Of a DNA stretch of 9,013 nucleotides, positions 1-7,220 are shown piece by piece (within the stretch, counting starts at the first letter, position 1; the number at the start of each line of letters is the position of its first letter). Source of the stretch: DAOTWY01 sp003696565. Lineage in GTDB: Bacteria; Chloroflexota; Anaerolineae; Aggregatilineales; Phototrophicaceae. Where the stretch lies: contig DAOTWY010000129.1 in NCBI GenBank assembly GCA_034435635.1, positions 1-9,013 of the forward strand, read 5' to 3'. Position numbers and translations under genes: made by a program. The notes under the pieces were generated by a model. That model saw nothing but the letters and a program-made list of their open reading frames with translations. It made no database searches and was not told the origin of the DNA.

Positions 1-36
1 GCAGAAATCTGAATTTTAAAAAGTTGAGAAGTGTGT

Positions 37-183
37 TCATGCCCGAGAATATCTGTAAAAGCAAGAACAGGATAATTTTTTTTCTTCAGACCAAACCTCT
101 GCCAGACTTATGGGATTAAAGCTATATAAAAAGACAGGGTTAGTTCTGAGCTGTACCAGCCAGCACTCCGTAGATATATTCAT
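37..183 (-). CDS. Tiny ORF, 48 aa, doubtful
   Basis: An ATG at 183 is preceded by GAGGG at a good spacing (about 7 bases), which is the only reason to list it. The 48-residue product starts MNISTECWLVQ, is rich in Ser and Cys, and has no recognised domain, signal peptide or membrane segment. It lies in an otherwise non-coding stretch with no operon partner close by. It may be a chance frame or the surviving 5' end of a lost gene. I do not assign a function. Confidence 0.15.
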   Translation of the reverse strand: MNISTECWLVQLRTNPVFLYSFNPISLAEVWSEEKKLSCSCFYRYSRA

Positions 184-401
184 AGAATTCCCTCAGGTGT
201 GTGAGGAAAACTGACGAAGGTGAATACTTATATTTTGGCGAGAATCAATGTGACCTGTCTTGATTTTAAATTACCGAACTACTATTTCAAAAACAGCCAA
301 AGTCTACAAAAGAGCTAGCCATTTGACTGGTTCTTTCCGTTTATATGCCCAGGTCACATGCCGCTTCAGACACTTTAACACGTCACTAAACCGGGATTTA
401 C

Positions 402-433
402 GCTGGCTGCCGTATCTTTATTTGCTGGCTGCC
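402..433. repeat. Direct repeat pair GCTGGCTGCC, 22-bp period
   Basis: GCTGGCTGCC occurs at 402-411 and again at 424-433, each followed by a TAT-containing triplet (gTAT and tTAT). The start-to-start distance is 22 bp, about two helical turns. No gene overlaps it. It could be a pair of protein binding sites, a short tandem duplication or part of a mobile element end; the sequence alone does not decide. Confidence 0.5.
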
Positions 434-497
434 TTATGATTCTGGACGGGTGCAGGCTATCAGACAACGTGGGGCATGGGACAGGTCGCAGCGTGTG

Positions 498-911
498 TCA
501 GGGGCGGATTCGGGTATTAGGACAAGGGGCGGTTGCTGATCCACCATCCATACTGATATTATGAATAACTAATATGCGAGAACTACCACTGAAATAATAG
601 TCATGACATATTTTAATTAAGGCGATTCTTGCATTTCTGTAACAAAATTCCAACCAAAACGCACCAGTTCTATGAAGATTAGTATAAGCTTTTATATATA
701 TGACAGGAAAACCACAAGCTTTTATCAACTCAAAAGAAGAAAACTTGACAAATTCATAGGACTCGCGTACCATTGAAAAGCATCTCAAACTCGCAAGGGT
801 ATTAGGACTGTTCCCAATTTTGTCTGTTAAAGAATTGGACTGTACCCGTTTTGGTGGAGGAAAAAGCGTGAGAATTTCGTACACTGAATCGGAGGTAGTC
901 CAAGTTCCCAT
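498..911 (-). CDS. Hypothetical protein, 137 aa; possible truncated Uma2-like start
   Basis: The ATG at 911 follows AGAGG with 6-base spacing and lies 22 bp after the hemY stop, so it should be translated as the last cistron of the hem operon. The first residues (about 1-20, with VYEILTLFPPP) recall, from memory, the start of Uma2-family (DUF820) putative nucleases, which often begin with a similar hydrophobic stretch ending in LFPPQG. After residue 20 the resemblance ends: none of the Uma2 acidic or Lys motifs is visible, and the remaining sequence is rich in Cys, Phe and Tyr and looks like read-through of non-coding DNA. The most likely reading is a real gene start whose body was replaced or deleted. 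The function is not established; the whole ORF may be non-functional. Confidence 0.3.
   Translation of the reverse strand: MGTWTTSDSVYEILTLFPPPKRVQSNSLTDKIGNSPNTLASLRCFSMVRESYEFVKFSSFELIKACGFPVIYIKAYTNLHRTGAFWLEFCYRNARIALIKICHDYYFSGSSRILVIHNISMDGGSATAPCPNTRIRP
500..532. repeat. Direct repeat pair AGGGGCGG, 25-bp period
   Basis: AGGGGCGG is found at 500-507 and 525-532, followed by ATT and TTG respectively. The first copy of the 12-bp repeat GGGTATTAGGAC sits between them (512-523). The clustering of GC-rich repeats here, in AT-rich surroundings, suggests a recombination scar or an element boundary. The left copy lies at the 3' end of the 498-911 ORF. Confidence 0.45.
512..808. repeat. 12-bp direct repeats GGGTATTAGGAC flanking 273 bp
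   Basis: Exact copies of GGGTATTAGGAC lie at 512-523 and 797-808, 285 bp apart start to start. The segment between them is strikingly AT-rich compared with the GC-rich left side. Both copies fall in the same frame of the minus-strand ORF 498-911. This could be a target-site duplication around a small insertion or a remnant of a slipped duplication, but the inner ends show no obvious inverted repeats, so a classical IS is not supported. Confidence 0.4.
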
Positions 912-933
912 AAAATTCCTCTTTGAGAATGAT

Positions 934-2301
934 TCAATCTATAAATTGTTCTGCGGCTGCTTTGGCTGTTTTTACGGTATCAGGGATACCAACACCGCGA
1001 TACGCATTGCCAGCAATAGCGATATTTTTAGGTAAATTTGCTTCAATTGTATTGACCCGTTCAATATGCCCCACATCATATTGAGGATAAGCATTGTCGC
1101 ATTTGCCGAGACTGTAAAATTCGGGTTTTGCAATAACGCCGATGATGGCACGCAATTCTTCACGAACAATCCCCAGTAATTCATGTTCATTTTTTTCAAG
1201 CATTATCCGTGTATGAGGTCCACCAAAAAAAACACGTATCAGCACTTTATCTTCTGGCGCACGATGAGACCATTTGCTGCTGTTCCATTGCATTCCGTCG
1301 ATATTGCGTTCAGCACTACTAGGAATAACTACCCCATAAGCATCTAAAGGATGAGGCACATCCTCACGCTTAAAAACGAGAGACATACTGGCTATTCCAG
1401 CATAACGTATCTTTGCAAGACCGACGGCTGCTTCTGGTGCAATATTCGCTAATAATTTGGATGTCACTTTCGCAGGAGTAGCAAGAATAAGTCCATCGGT
1501 GGACAGTTTTTCACCACCAGATAAGTGCAATGTATAGCCTGATTCGATTGTTTCGACGGCTGTATTGAGACATAGCTTGCCAGTCAATTTTTTAATGAGT
1601 GTTTCGACCAATTGCCCCATCCCATGCTTGAACGATAAGAGTACAGGGTCATCAGAAGGTAGGGTTTTACTCTGAGTTTCCATCATGCCCCGAATAAGAC
1701 TGCCATATTTTTTCTCTAGGGCGCGATATTGGGGAAAGGTCGCTAATATACTCTGCTTATTCATTTCGGCATTATAGACCCCTGAAAGGAGTGGGTCAGC
1801 AAGTTTATCGAGGACTTCTTTGCCCATACGCCGATTGACGAAATTTGCTAGCGATTCATCTTCATCGCCTTCATAAGCTGGAATGATGTAATCCAACAAT
1901 GCACGGATTTTTCCAGCCCATGACAATAGTGGTGATCTAAGAAAAGCAGGGATATTTGTCGGGACAAACAATCCCAAGCCATCAGGCAAAGGCACAAGCT
2001 GACCATTCACTAAAACATAAATGCGTTCAGGGGTCTTATTGACAGGGATAAGGCTACCTTCTAAGCCCAATTCTTTGGCTAGAGTCAATGCCCAGGGTTT
2101 GCGTGTGATGAAAGCATCGGGACCAAATTCTATTATGCAATCATGTTCATAGACTGTGTGTATCAAACCGCCGAAACGATCAGAGGCTTCAAGCAGTGTA
2201 TATTCAATATCAGCTTGCTGTAGATACCATGCAGCCGCTAGTCCAGCAATACCACCGCCAATAATTGTAATATGCTTTTCAGTCGAAATTGGAATTTTCA
2301 T
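934..2301 (-). CDS. hemY: Protoporphyrinogen/coproporphyrinogen III oxidase, HemY/CgoX type
   Basis: The 455-residue protein is an FAD-dependent oxidase that removes six electrons from a porphyrinogen using oxygen. The N-terminus has the dinucleotide-binding motif GGGIAGLAAAWYL (about residues 15-27), followed by DRFGGLI and the family segment EFGPDAFITRKPW. The C-terminus carries the second FAD contact, IAGNAYRGVGIPDTVK, typical of the HemY family. The length is normal. The start overlaps the hemE stop in TAATG, implying translational coupling. Because the same cluster carries hemQ and an actinobacterial-type hemH, I infer that its substrate is coproporphyrinogen III (CgoX role) rather than protoporphyrinogen IX; motifs alone do not separate the two. 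No frameshift or internal stop is seen. Confidence 0.93.
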   Translation of the reverse strand: MKIPISTEKHITIIGGGIAGLAAAWYLQQADIEYTLLEASDRFGGLIHTVYEHDCIIEFGPDAFITRKPWALTLAKELGLEGSLIPVNKTPERIYVLVNGQLVPLPDGLGLFVPTNIPAFLRSPLLSWAGKIRALLDYIIPAYEGDEDESLANFVNRRMGKEVLDKLADPLLSGVYNAEMNKQSILATFPQYRALEKKYGSLIRGMMETQSKTLPSDDPVLLSFKHGMGQLVETLIKKLTGKLCLNTAVETIESGYTLHLSGGEKLSTDGLILATPAKVTSKLLANIAPEAAVGLAKIRYAGIASMSLVFKREDVPHPLDAYGVVIPSSAERNIDGMQWNSSKWSHRAPEDKVLIRVFFGGPHTRIMLEKNEHELLGIVREELRAIIGVIAKPEFYSLGKCDNAYPQYDVGHIERVNTIEANLPKNIAIAGNAYRGVGIPDTVKTAKAAAEQFID

Positions 2302-3380
2302 TATTTCTTCGTGTATTCATGCACAAAATCGACCAGACGCTTCACGTTCTCAACAGGTGTAGTAGGCAAAATACCATGCCCCAAATTGAAAATATGCCCC
2401 CTATGACCTTTCATACGGTCTAAGATATTTTTCGCTCTTGCTTTGAGCGCATCCCAATCAGCATAAAGTGCCACAGGGTCAAGATTGCCTTGTATCGCAA
2501 CCGAATCTCCTAAAATTTCCGCGCCTTTGTCAATATCAATGCGCCAATCGACACCAATCACATCACCGCCAGCATCCCGAATATCAGCTAACATGCCATT
2601 GGTATTTGTGCCAAAGTGAATGAGAGGTACAGCTGCATCACGAGCAATATCGAGTGCCTGTTTACTATAAGGTTGGACATATTGGCGATAGTCTTCCGGT
2701 GAAAGTTCTCCCACCCAGCTATCGAACAATTGCAATGCTTGTGCGCCAGCTTTTGCCTGTGCGAGTAGATAGTGTCCAACAACCTCTGCTAATTTTGTCA
2801 TGAGTTGATGCCATGCGTCGCGCTCATTGAACATCATACTCTTGAGATAGACTTTGTTTTTGCTGCTTCCTCCTTCAATTGCATAAGAAGCCAATGTAAA
2901 GGGCGCGCCACTAAAACCAATGAGCGGTATGAGGCGTTCATCCAATGTTTGCCGTGTTAATGAAATGGCTTCCAGTGTAAAGTGAAGGGTTTCTTCTGGT
3001 GGTGGTGTAGCAAGTTTTTCAACATCAGCCTTTGTTCGCACTGGATTATGAATAACCGGTCCTTCCCCTTTGATAAATTCCAGTTCCAAGCCCATGCCTT
3101 CAAGCGGTGGCAAAATATCTGCAAAAATAATCGCCGCGTCCAAATCGAAAGCATTAATTGGCTGCATGGTCACTTCAGAGGCAAGTTCAGGCGTTTTGAT
3201 AATATCCAGAATGCCGTAGTTCTGGCGCAGTGCGCGATATTCTTCCATGTAGCGTCCTGCTTGGCGCATCAACCAAATAGGGGTTGCATCAACCTCTTCG
3301 CGCCGTGCTGCACGAAGAAAACGACTTTCTTTCTGTATTTTTTCAGCATTGGGTAATGTTGTTATATCAATTTGGGTCAT
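2301..3380 (-). CDS. hemE: Uroporphyrinogen decarboxylase
   Basis: HemE decarboxylates the four acetate side chains of uroporphyrinogen III to give coproporphyrinogen III, in the cytosol and without cofactor. The 359-residue protein has the signature PIWLMRQAGRYMEEYR (34-49, with the substrate-binding arginines), FADILPP with the catalytic Asp88, GFSGAPFTLASYAIEGG, IHFGTNTNG, GVDWR, QGNLDP and the C-terminal FNLGHGILP with the conserved His. I place the start at 3380 (MTQIDITT) because GGAG lies 7 bases upstream and the hemB TAA ends one base before it; a start nine codons earlier (3407) would overlap hemB and lacks a better site. The stop overlaps the hemY start by one base. Confidence 0.96.
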   Translation of the reverse strand: MTQIDITTLPNAEKIQKESRFLRAARREEVDATPIWLMRQAGRYMEEYRALRQNYGILDIIKTPELASEVTMQPINAFDLDAAIIFADILPPLEGMGLELEFIKGEGPVIHNPVRTKADVEKLATPPPEETLHFTLEAISLTRQTLDERLIPLIGFSGAPFTLASYAIEGGSSKNKVYLKSMMFNERDAWHQLMTKLAEVVGHYLLAQAKAGAQALQLFDSWVGELSPEDYRQYVQPYSKQALDIARDAAVPLIHFGTNTNGMLADIRDAGGDVIGVDWRIDIDKGAEILGDSVAIQGNLDPVALYADWDALKARAKNILDRMKGHRGHIFNLGHGILPTTPVENVKRLVDFVHEYTKK

Positions 3381-3381
3381 T

Positions 3382-4416
3382 TTATGCTCCGAGCCATTTG
3401 GAGGCATCTTTAGCGAAATAGGTTAAAATCATATCTGCGCCAGCACGTTTGATGCTGGTCAAAGTTTCGAGTGCAATCCGTTCTAAGTCAATCCAACCAT
3501 TTTGTGCTGCTGCATGAATCATAGCAAACTCGCCACTGACTTGATAAGCCGCTAAGGGCAAATCATAGCTATCGCGTACTTCGCGGATAATATCGAGATA
3601 AGCTAATGCTGGCTTGACCATCAAATAGTCAGCACCTTCGGCAACATCTAAAGCCACTTCTTTGAGTGCTTCACGACGATTGGCTGGGTCCATCTGATAT
3701 TGACTACGGTCACCAAAACTTGGCTGACTTTCGGCTGCATCACGAAAGGGTCCATAAAAACCACTCGAATATTTTGCAGCATAACTCATGATACTCACAT
3801 GCTGATACCCCTCTGAATCGAGTGCAGAACGAATTGCTGCGACCATGCCATCAAGCATTCCACTAGGCGCGATAATATCTGCTCCTGCGGCTGCATGGAC
3901 CCTTGATGCTTGTCTTAAAATATCGAGGGTTTCATCGTTGAGCAAATAGCCTTCTGGCAAACTTGGATTGTAGTGTTCATGATCAGCTGTGTTGATAATG
4001 CCACAATGCCCATGGTCTGTATATTCACAAAAACACATATCACTGATGACCACTAAATCAGGCACAGCATTTTTGATTTCCCGAATTGCCTGTGGAACAA
4101 TGCCCTCTTCACTGAAATTATCTGTTCCGCACCAATCTTTTGTTTGGGGAATGCCGAACAAAACAACCGCAGGAATACCCAAACTAGCGACCTCTCTTGC
4201 CTCAGCAGCAACTTTATCAACTGTGATTTGTTTCTGACCTGGCATGGATGCGATTGGACGTTCTTCATTTTCACCATAATGGATGAACAATGGATAAATG
4301 AAGTCATCGGGTGAAAGCGTTGTTTCGCGCACCATCCGCCGTAGATTAGCATTCAAACGCAAACGTCGTGGACGCATATTCGGGGAGTTTGCCTGTATTT
4401 TTGTGGGTATTGCCAT
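3382..4416 (-). CDS. hemB: Porphobilinogen synthase (delta-aminolevulinic acid dehydratase), zinc type
   Basis: HemB condenses two 5-aminolevulinate molecules into porphobilinogen. The 344-residue TIM-barrel enzyme shows the zinc site DMCFCEYTDHGHCG with Cys128, Cys130 and Cys138, so it belongs to the zinc-dependent rather than the Asp-rich magnesium class. The two Schiff-base lysines are visible: Lys215 in SYAAKYSSGFYGPFRDAA and Lys268 in LMVKPALAYLD. The N-terminal RPRRLRLNANLRRMVRET is also typical. The ATG at 4416 has GGAGA about 6 bases upstream. It lies 23 bp after the hemD remnant and 1 bp before hemE, in the same operon. The gene appears intact and of normal length. Confidence 0.96.
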   Translation of the reverse strand: MAIPTKIQANSPNMRPRRLRLNANLRRMVRETTLSPDDFIYPLFIHYGENEERPIASMPGQKQITVDKVAAEAREVASLGIPAVVLFGIPQTKDWCGTDNFSEEGIVPQAIREIKNAVPDLVVISDMCFCEYTDHGHCGIINTADHEHYNPSLPEGYLLNDETLDILRQASRVHAAAGADIIAPSGMLDGMVAAIRSALDSEGYQHVSIMSYAAKYSSGFYGPFRDAAESQPSFGDRSQYQMDPANRREALKEVALDVAEGADYLMVKPALAYLDIIREVRDSYDLPLAAYQVSGEFAMIHAAAQNGWIDLERIALETLTSIKRAGADMILTYFAKDASKWLGA

Positions 4417-4439
4417 AGAATTTCTCCGTATAAATCAGT

Positions 4440-4688
4440 TTATGCAAAATATTTTTCCAGTTCGCTCATCATATCCTTGAGCGTAAATTGCTCTGGAAGG
4501 ATTACATTTTTAAAGTCAAATTTTTCTGCTAGTTTTGCTGTGCTTATACCGATACATGCTGCTGGCACATTATAGGCAGTGAGTGGTTTGATACGCTCTA
4601 CAAACATGTTGAACTGCGTTGTACTTAGCATATGACGCAGAAGACACAGATAATACTGAGTTTCGTCCCTATTCATTTTGCAACTCAT
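4440..4688 (-). pseudogene. hemD: Uroporphyrinogen-III synthase remnant, C-terminal third only
   Basis: HemD normally has about 250 residues and cyclises hydroxymethylbilane with inversion of ring D. Here only 82 codons remain. The start (ATG at 4688, or ATG at 4676 straddling the hemC TAG) sits where hemD is expected. From about residue 22 the sequence resembles the HemD C-terminus: TQFNMFVERI matches the usual TSSxTVxNFVE region, PAACIGISTAKLAEKF matches the IGPxTAxxAxxxG motif, and LPEQFTLKDMMSELEKYF matches the terminal helix. Domain 1 and most of domain 2, about 170 residues, are missing between hemC and this tail. The retained start and tail are in one frame, so a short peptide could be made, but it should not be an active synthase. 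Assignment rests on position plus C-terminal similarity. Confidence 0.72.
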
Positions 4689-5625
4689 TTTTCACTTGTG
4701 CGAGAATATCTGCTGCACCTTTTCTTAGTAAACCATCTGCCATACGTTGCCCAACATAGACAGCATTTTCATAATCCCAGCCTGTAATTGCAGTAGCGGC
4801 AAGCTTTTCAGTTCCATCAACAGACAGAACACAACCTAATAGCTCAAAGCTGGAACTAGAATTTTCTCTATCTCTTGCATACGCTGCCACAGGAACAGAA
4901 CAACCACCTTCCAAGCGATTCAGAAATGCCCTTTCTGCTGTAACAGCCAGCCATGTTTTTTCATCAGTAATTTTGCTAAATAGCTTGATATCCTCAGTAT
5001 TATTCCGACACTGCACCCCAATCGCCCCTTGTCCGGGCGCAGGTAACATAATATCCAGAGGGATAATTTGCGTGATATGCTCATCGAGTCCCAACCGCTC
5101 TACACCAGCAAGGGCTAAGATGATGCCATCATAATCACCATCAGGGTCTAGTGCTTTGTTGATACGGGTTGGCACATTGCCGCGAATATCAATAATCTCG
5201 AAATCGGAGCGATACTGCCGTAATTGCGCCGCACGTCGCAAACTCGAAGTCCCAATTTTTGCACCTTCGGGAAGTTCATCAAGATTTTTGCCGTGTTTAC
5301 TAATCAGAACATCTTTAACGGCTGCCCTTTTGGGAATTGCCCCAATCGTTAAACCGTCGGGGGTCTCAGTCGGCAGGTCTTTGAGGCTATGCACAGCACA
5401 ATCAATATCGCCTTTGAGCAAAGCAGCTTCGAGTTCTGCTGTGAATAAGCCTTTGCCACCGATTGAGGGCAATGACTTATCGAGGACTTTGTCACCCGTT
5501 GTCGTGAATGTGACAATCTCGACCTGAGTATCGGGATATTGTTCGCGCAATAAATCAGCCACATAATTGGCTTGCCAAAGTGCCAATTGGCTACCACGTG
5601 TACCAATGCGAATTGTCTCAGGCAT
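4669..5625 (-). CDS. hemC: Hydroxymethylbilane synthase (porphobilinogen deaminase)
   Basis: HemC polymerises four porphobilinogens into linear hydroxymethylbilane on a covalent dipyrromethane cofactor. The 318-residue protein starts IRIGTRGSQLALWQA; it carries HSLKDLPTE with the catalytic Asp83, the arginine-rich GTSSLRRAAQLR and DIRGNVPTR segments, and LEGGCSVPVAAYA with cofactor-binding Cys242. I chose the ATG at 5625 over an upstream ATG at 5676 because residue 1 then sits right before the conserved IRIGTRGS, AGAGGA lies about 9 bases upstream, and the start overlaps the hemA stop by 8 bases (ATGCCTGA). Its end overlaps the hemD remnant. It reads as intact. Confidence 0.96.
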   Translation of the reverse strand: MPETIRIGTRGSQLALWQANYVADLLREQYPDTQVEIVTFTTTGDKVLDKSLPSIGGKGLFTAELEAALLKGDIDCAVHSLKDLPTETPDGLTIGAIPKRAAVKDVLISKHGKNLDELPEGAKIGTSSLRRAAQLRQYRSDFEIIDIRGNVPTRINKALDPDGDYDGIILALAGVERLGLDEHITQIIPLDIMLPAPGQGAIGVQCRNNTEDIKLFSKITDEKTWLAVTAERAFLNRLEGGCSVPVAAYARDRENSSSSFELLGCVLSVDGTEKLAATAITGWDYENAVYVGQRMADGLLRKGAADILAQVKNELQNE

Positions 5626-6934
5626 AAAATTTATCCTCTGTCGTTTCTGCCTTGTTTCCATTTGTTTTTGTCTCATTCAAAGCAAAAAGCTCGCGGACAA
5701 CATTTGCAAAGCCATCACCATTGCCATTGGATGCCTGTTCACGCAGACTCAGTATCGGACTGTGCAAGACCTTATTCATAATACGATGCGCCATACGTTT
5801 AACAATCTTTTGCTCATGTTCAGAAAGTTCAGGCAATTTGTTGAGTGCATCGTGTAATTCTGCTTCAATAATCGAAGAAACTTCTTGCCGTAAGTCTTGA
5901 ATAACAGGTACAACGTTGCGCTCATTAAACCACCGCCAATAACGCTCAACTTCCTCAGCAATAATTGCTTCAACTGTCGGCACACAGGCTTCGCGTGCTG
6001 CAAGGCTTTCATCGACAATATGTTGCAGGGCATCAATATCGTATAGGGTCACACGGTCAATATCTTTTACAGTTTCATCAACATCACGCGGCACAGCAAT
6101 ATCGACTAGCATCAAAGGATTATTTTGGCGCATCATCATCACACGCTGTATATCAACTTTGTGGAGTAGTGTATGGGGTGCGCCAGTAGCGGTAATTACC
6201 ACATCCGCAATAGCTAATTGTTCCCAAAGTCGTGACAATTCATAAGCCTGTGCGTTACATTGTCTAGCTAATCCCTGTGCATGGGTAAAGGTACGATTGA
6301 CGATACCAATATTTGTTAAGCGGAGATCATGGACAGCCTGAACAGCTAATTCTGCCATTTCGCCCGCACCAACAATCAGAATATAGGGGTTTTCCACTTT
6401 GAGACGATTACGTATCAAAAGCGCAGCTGCATGACTAATGCTAGTTGTATGCTGGCTGATGGAGGTTTCCGTTCTGGCACGTTTTCCGGCGTGCATCGAA
6501 GCTTCAAAAAGACGCTGGAGTAAGGGACCTGTTGTAGAGACTGTTGCCGCACATTCCAGCGCATCTCCGACCTGACCAAGAATCTGTGTTTCGCCTAGAA
6601 TCATCGAATCAAGTCCGGCTGCAACTCGCATCAAATGATTGATAGCCGATTGCCCCTGATAAACATAGAGAAAAGGCCGTAATTGGTCTTTGCTAATCTG
6701 ATAATAGTGGCTCATGAAATCCAGAATAGTATGTTCCGCTTCAACCACTTTTTGGGTCGCCACATATACTTCTAAGCGGTTGCATGTCGAAAGAATCACA
6801 TTCTCTTGAATAACCTTTGAATGCTGGTAAAGTTCTTTCAGCACAGAATACAATTTTTCTGTACTAAGATAGAGCTTTTCGCGCAATTCAACAGGTGTTG
6901 TCCGATGATTTAGACCGATAACCAATAAAGTCAC
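5618..6934 (-). CDS. hemA: Glutamyl-tRNA reductase
   Basis: HemA reduces glutamyl-tRNA(Glu) with NADPH to glutamate-1-semialdehyde, the first committed step of the C5 pathway. The 438-residue protein has the N-terminal LNHRTTPVELREKL (8-21), the catalytic Cys51 in STCNRLEVY, His100 and the signature GLDSMILGETQILGQV (107-122), the NADPH-binding GAGEMAELAVQ (189-199) and NRTFTHA, and the C-terminal dimerisation helices. The start codon is GTG at 6934, with GAGGGAA upstream at good spacing. It is the first intact gene of the cluster and lies 65 bp after the hemH remnant stop. HemL, the next enzyme, is not in the window. The protein looks complete. Confidence 0.96.
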   Translation of the reverse strand: MTLLVIGLNHRTTPVELREKLYLSTEKLYSVLKELYQHSKVIQENVILSTCNRLEVYVATQKVVEAEHTILDFMSHYYQISKDQLRPFLYVYQGQSAINHLMRVAAGLDSMILGETQILGQVGDALECAATVSTTGPLLQRLFEASMHAGKRARTETSISQHTTSISHAAALLIRNRLKVENPYILIVGAGEMAELAVQAVHDLRLTNIGIVNRTFTHAQGLARQCNAQAYELSRLWEQLAIADVVITATGAPHTLLHKVDIQRVMMMRQNNPLMLVDIAVPRDVDETVKDIDRVTLYDIDALQHIVDESLAAREACVPTVEAIIAEEVERYWRWFNERNVVPVIQDLRQEVSSIIEAELHDALNKLPELSEHEQKIVKRMAHRIMNKVLHSPILSLREQASNGNGDGFANVVRELFALNETKTNGNKAETTEDKFYA

Positions 6935-6999
6935 TCGAATTCCCTCACTGTGTTCATATAGATAAAGCCTCTCAGATTAGGAATTAATCCCCACTTGCC

Positions 7000-7220
7000 T
7001 CATATTTTGCTTGTGGCGGATTCCAACCATTCGGCAAGCGCATTGCGTAAATTATCGACTGTTGGGTAGATAAAACCGGGATGATTGTAAAATATGCGCA
7101 GTTTATCAACTTCTGGCGCGTTTTCACCAACAGTTTTTTGTGCGCGGATAATGTTTTCACGATATTGGCGGCAATCTGAATAGCAACTAAAGCCACTGGT
7201 GAGAAATACAATATAATCGC
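7000..7220 (-). pseudogene. hemH: Ferrochelatase (coproporphyrin ferrochelatase) internal fragment
   Basis: About 73 codons in the frame ending at TGA 7002-7000 closely resemble the middle of actinobacterial-type ferrochelatase (CpfC): YIVFLTSGFSCYSDCRQY, then RENIIRAQ, then APEVDKLRIFYNHPGF. In the family the segment reads roughly TSAYSSYSGCRQYREN and LRxFFNHPGF. The upstream ~100 residues and the ~170 residues after the NHPGF region, including the C-terminal half with the SIP motif, are absent. The fragment has no start of its own and is out of frame with the hemQ remnant before it. It ends just before hemA. It cannot encode a working iron-inserting enzyme. The left part also reads through in another frame (to 6984), which has no meaning of its own. 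Confidence 0.72.

Larger units (their letters stand above)
1..497. other. Unassigned stretch downstream of the hem cluster
   Basis: No recognisable gene is seen on either strand. The DNA is mostly AT-rich with frequent stops; the part from about 390 to 500 is richer in GC and carries short direct repeats, listed separately. A weak hairpin (CCTCA at 191-195, TGAGG at 202-206) is present but has no proper T-tract. The stretch looks like decayed or recombined intergenic DNA. A tiny ORF at 37-183 is listed separately with low confidence. Confidence 0.5.

Noticed and set aside
191..206. Hairpin CCTCA-GGTGTG-TGAGG as terminator of the hem operon
   Set aside because: The stem is only 5 bp and on the minus strand there is no U-tract after it; it also sits over 700 bp beyond hemY.
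745..773. TTGACA (745-750) with TACCAT 17 bases downstream on the plus strand, a possible promoter
   Set aside because: The -10 element is weak and no plus-strand gene follows; it would only give transcripts antisense to hemY.
3378..3407. Upstream start for hemE at 3407, adding nine residues
   Set aside because: It would overlap hemB, whereas ATG 3380 has GGAG at good spacing and follows the hemB stop by one base.
5156..5527. Plus-strand open frame of 123 codons inside hemC, and similar antisense frames in hemE, hemB, hemA and hemY
   Set aside because: They lie entirely opposite genes with clear family motifs, have low-complexity Ser/Arg/Leu composition and no domain; they are by-products of the coding strand.
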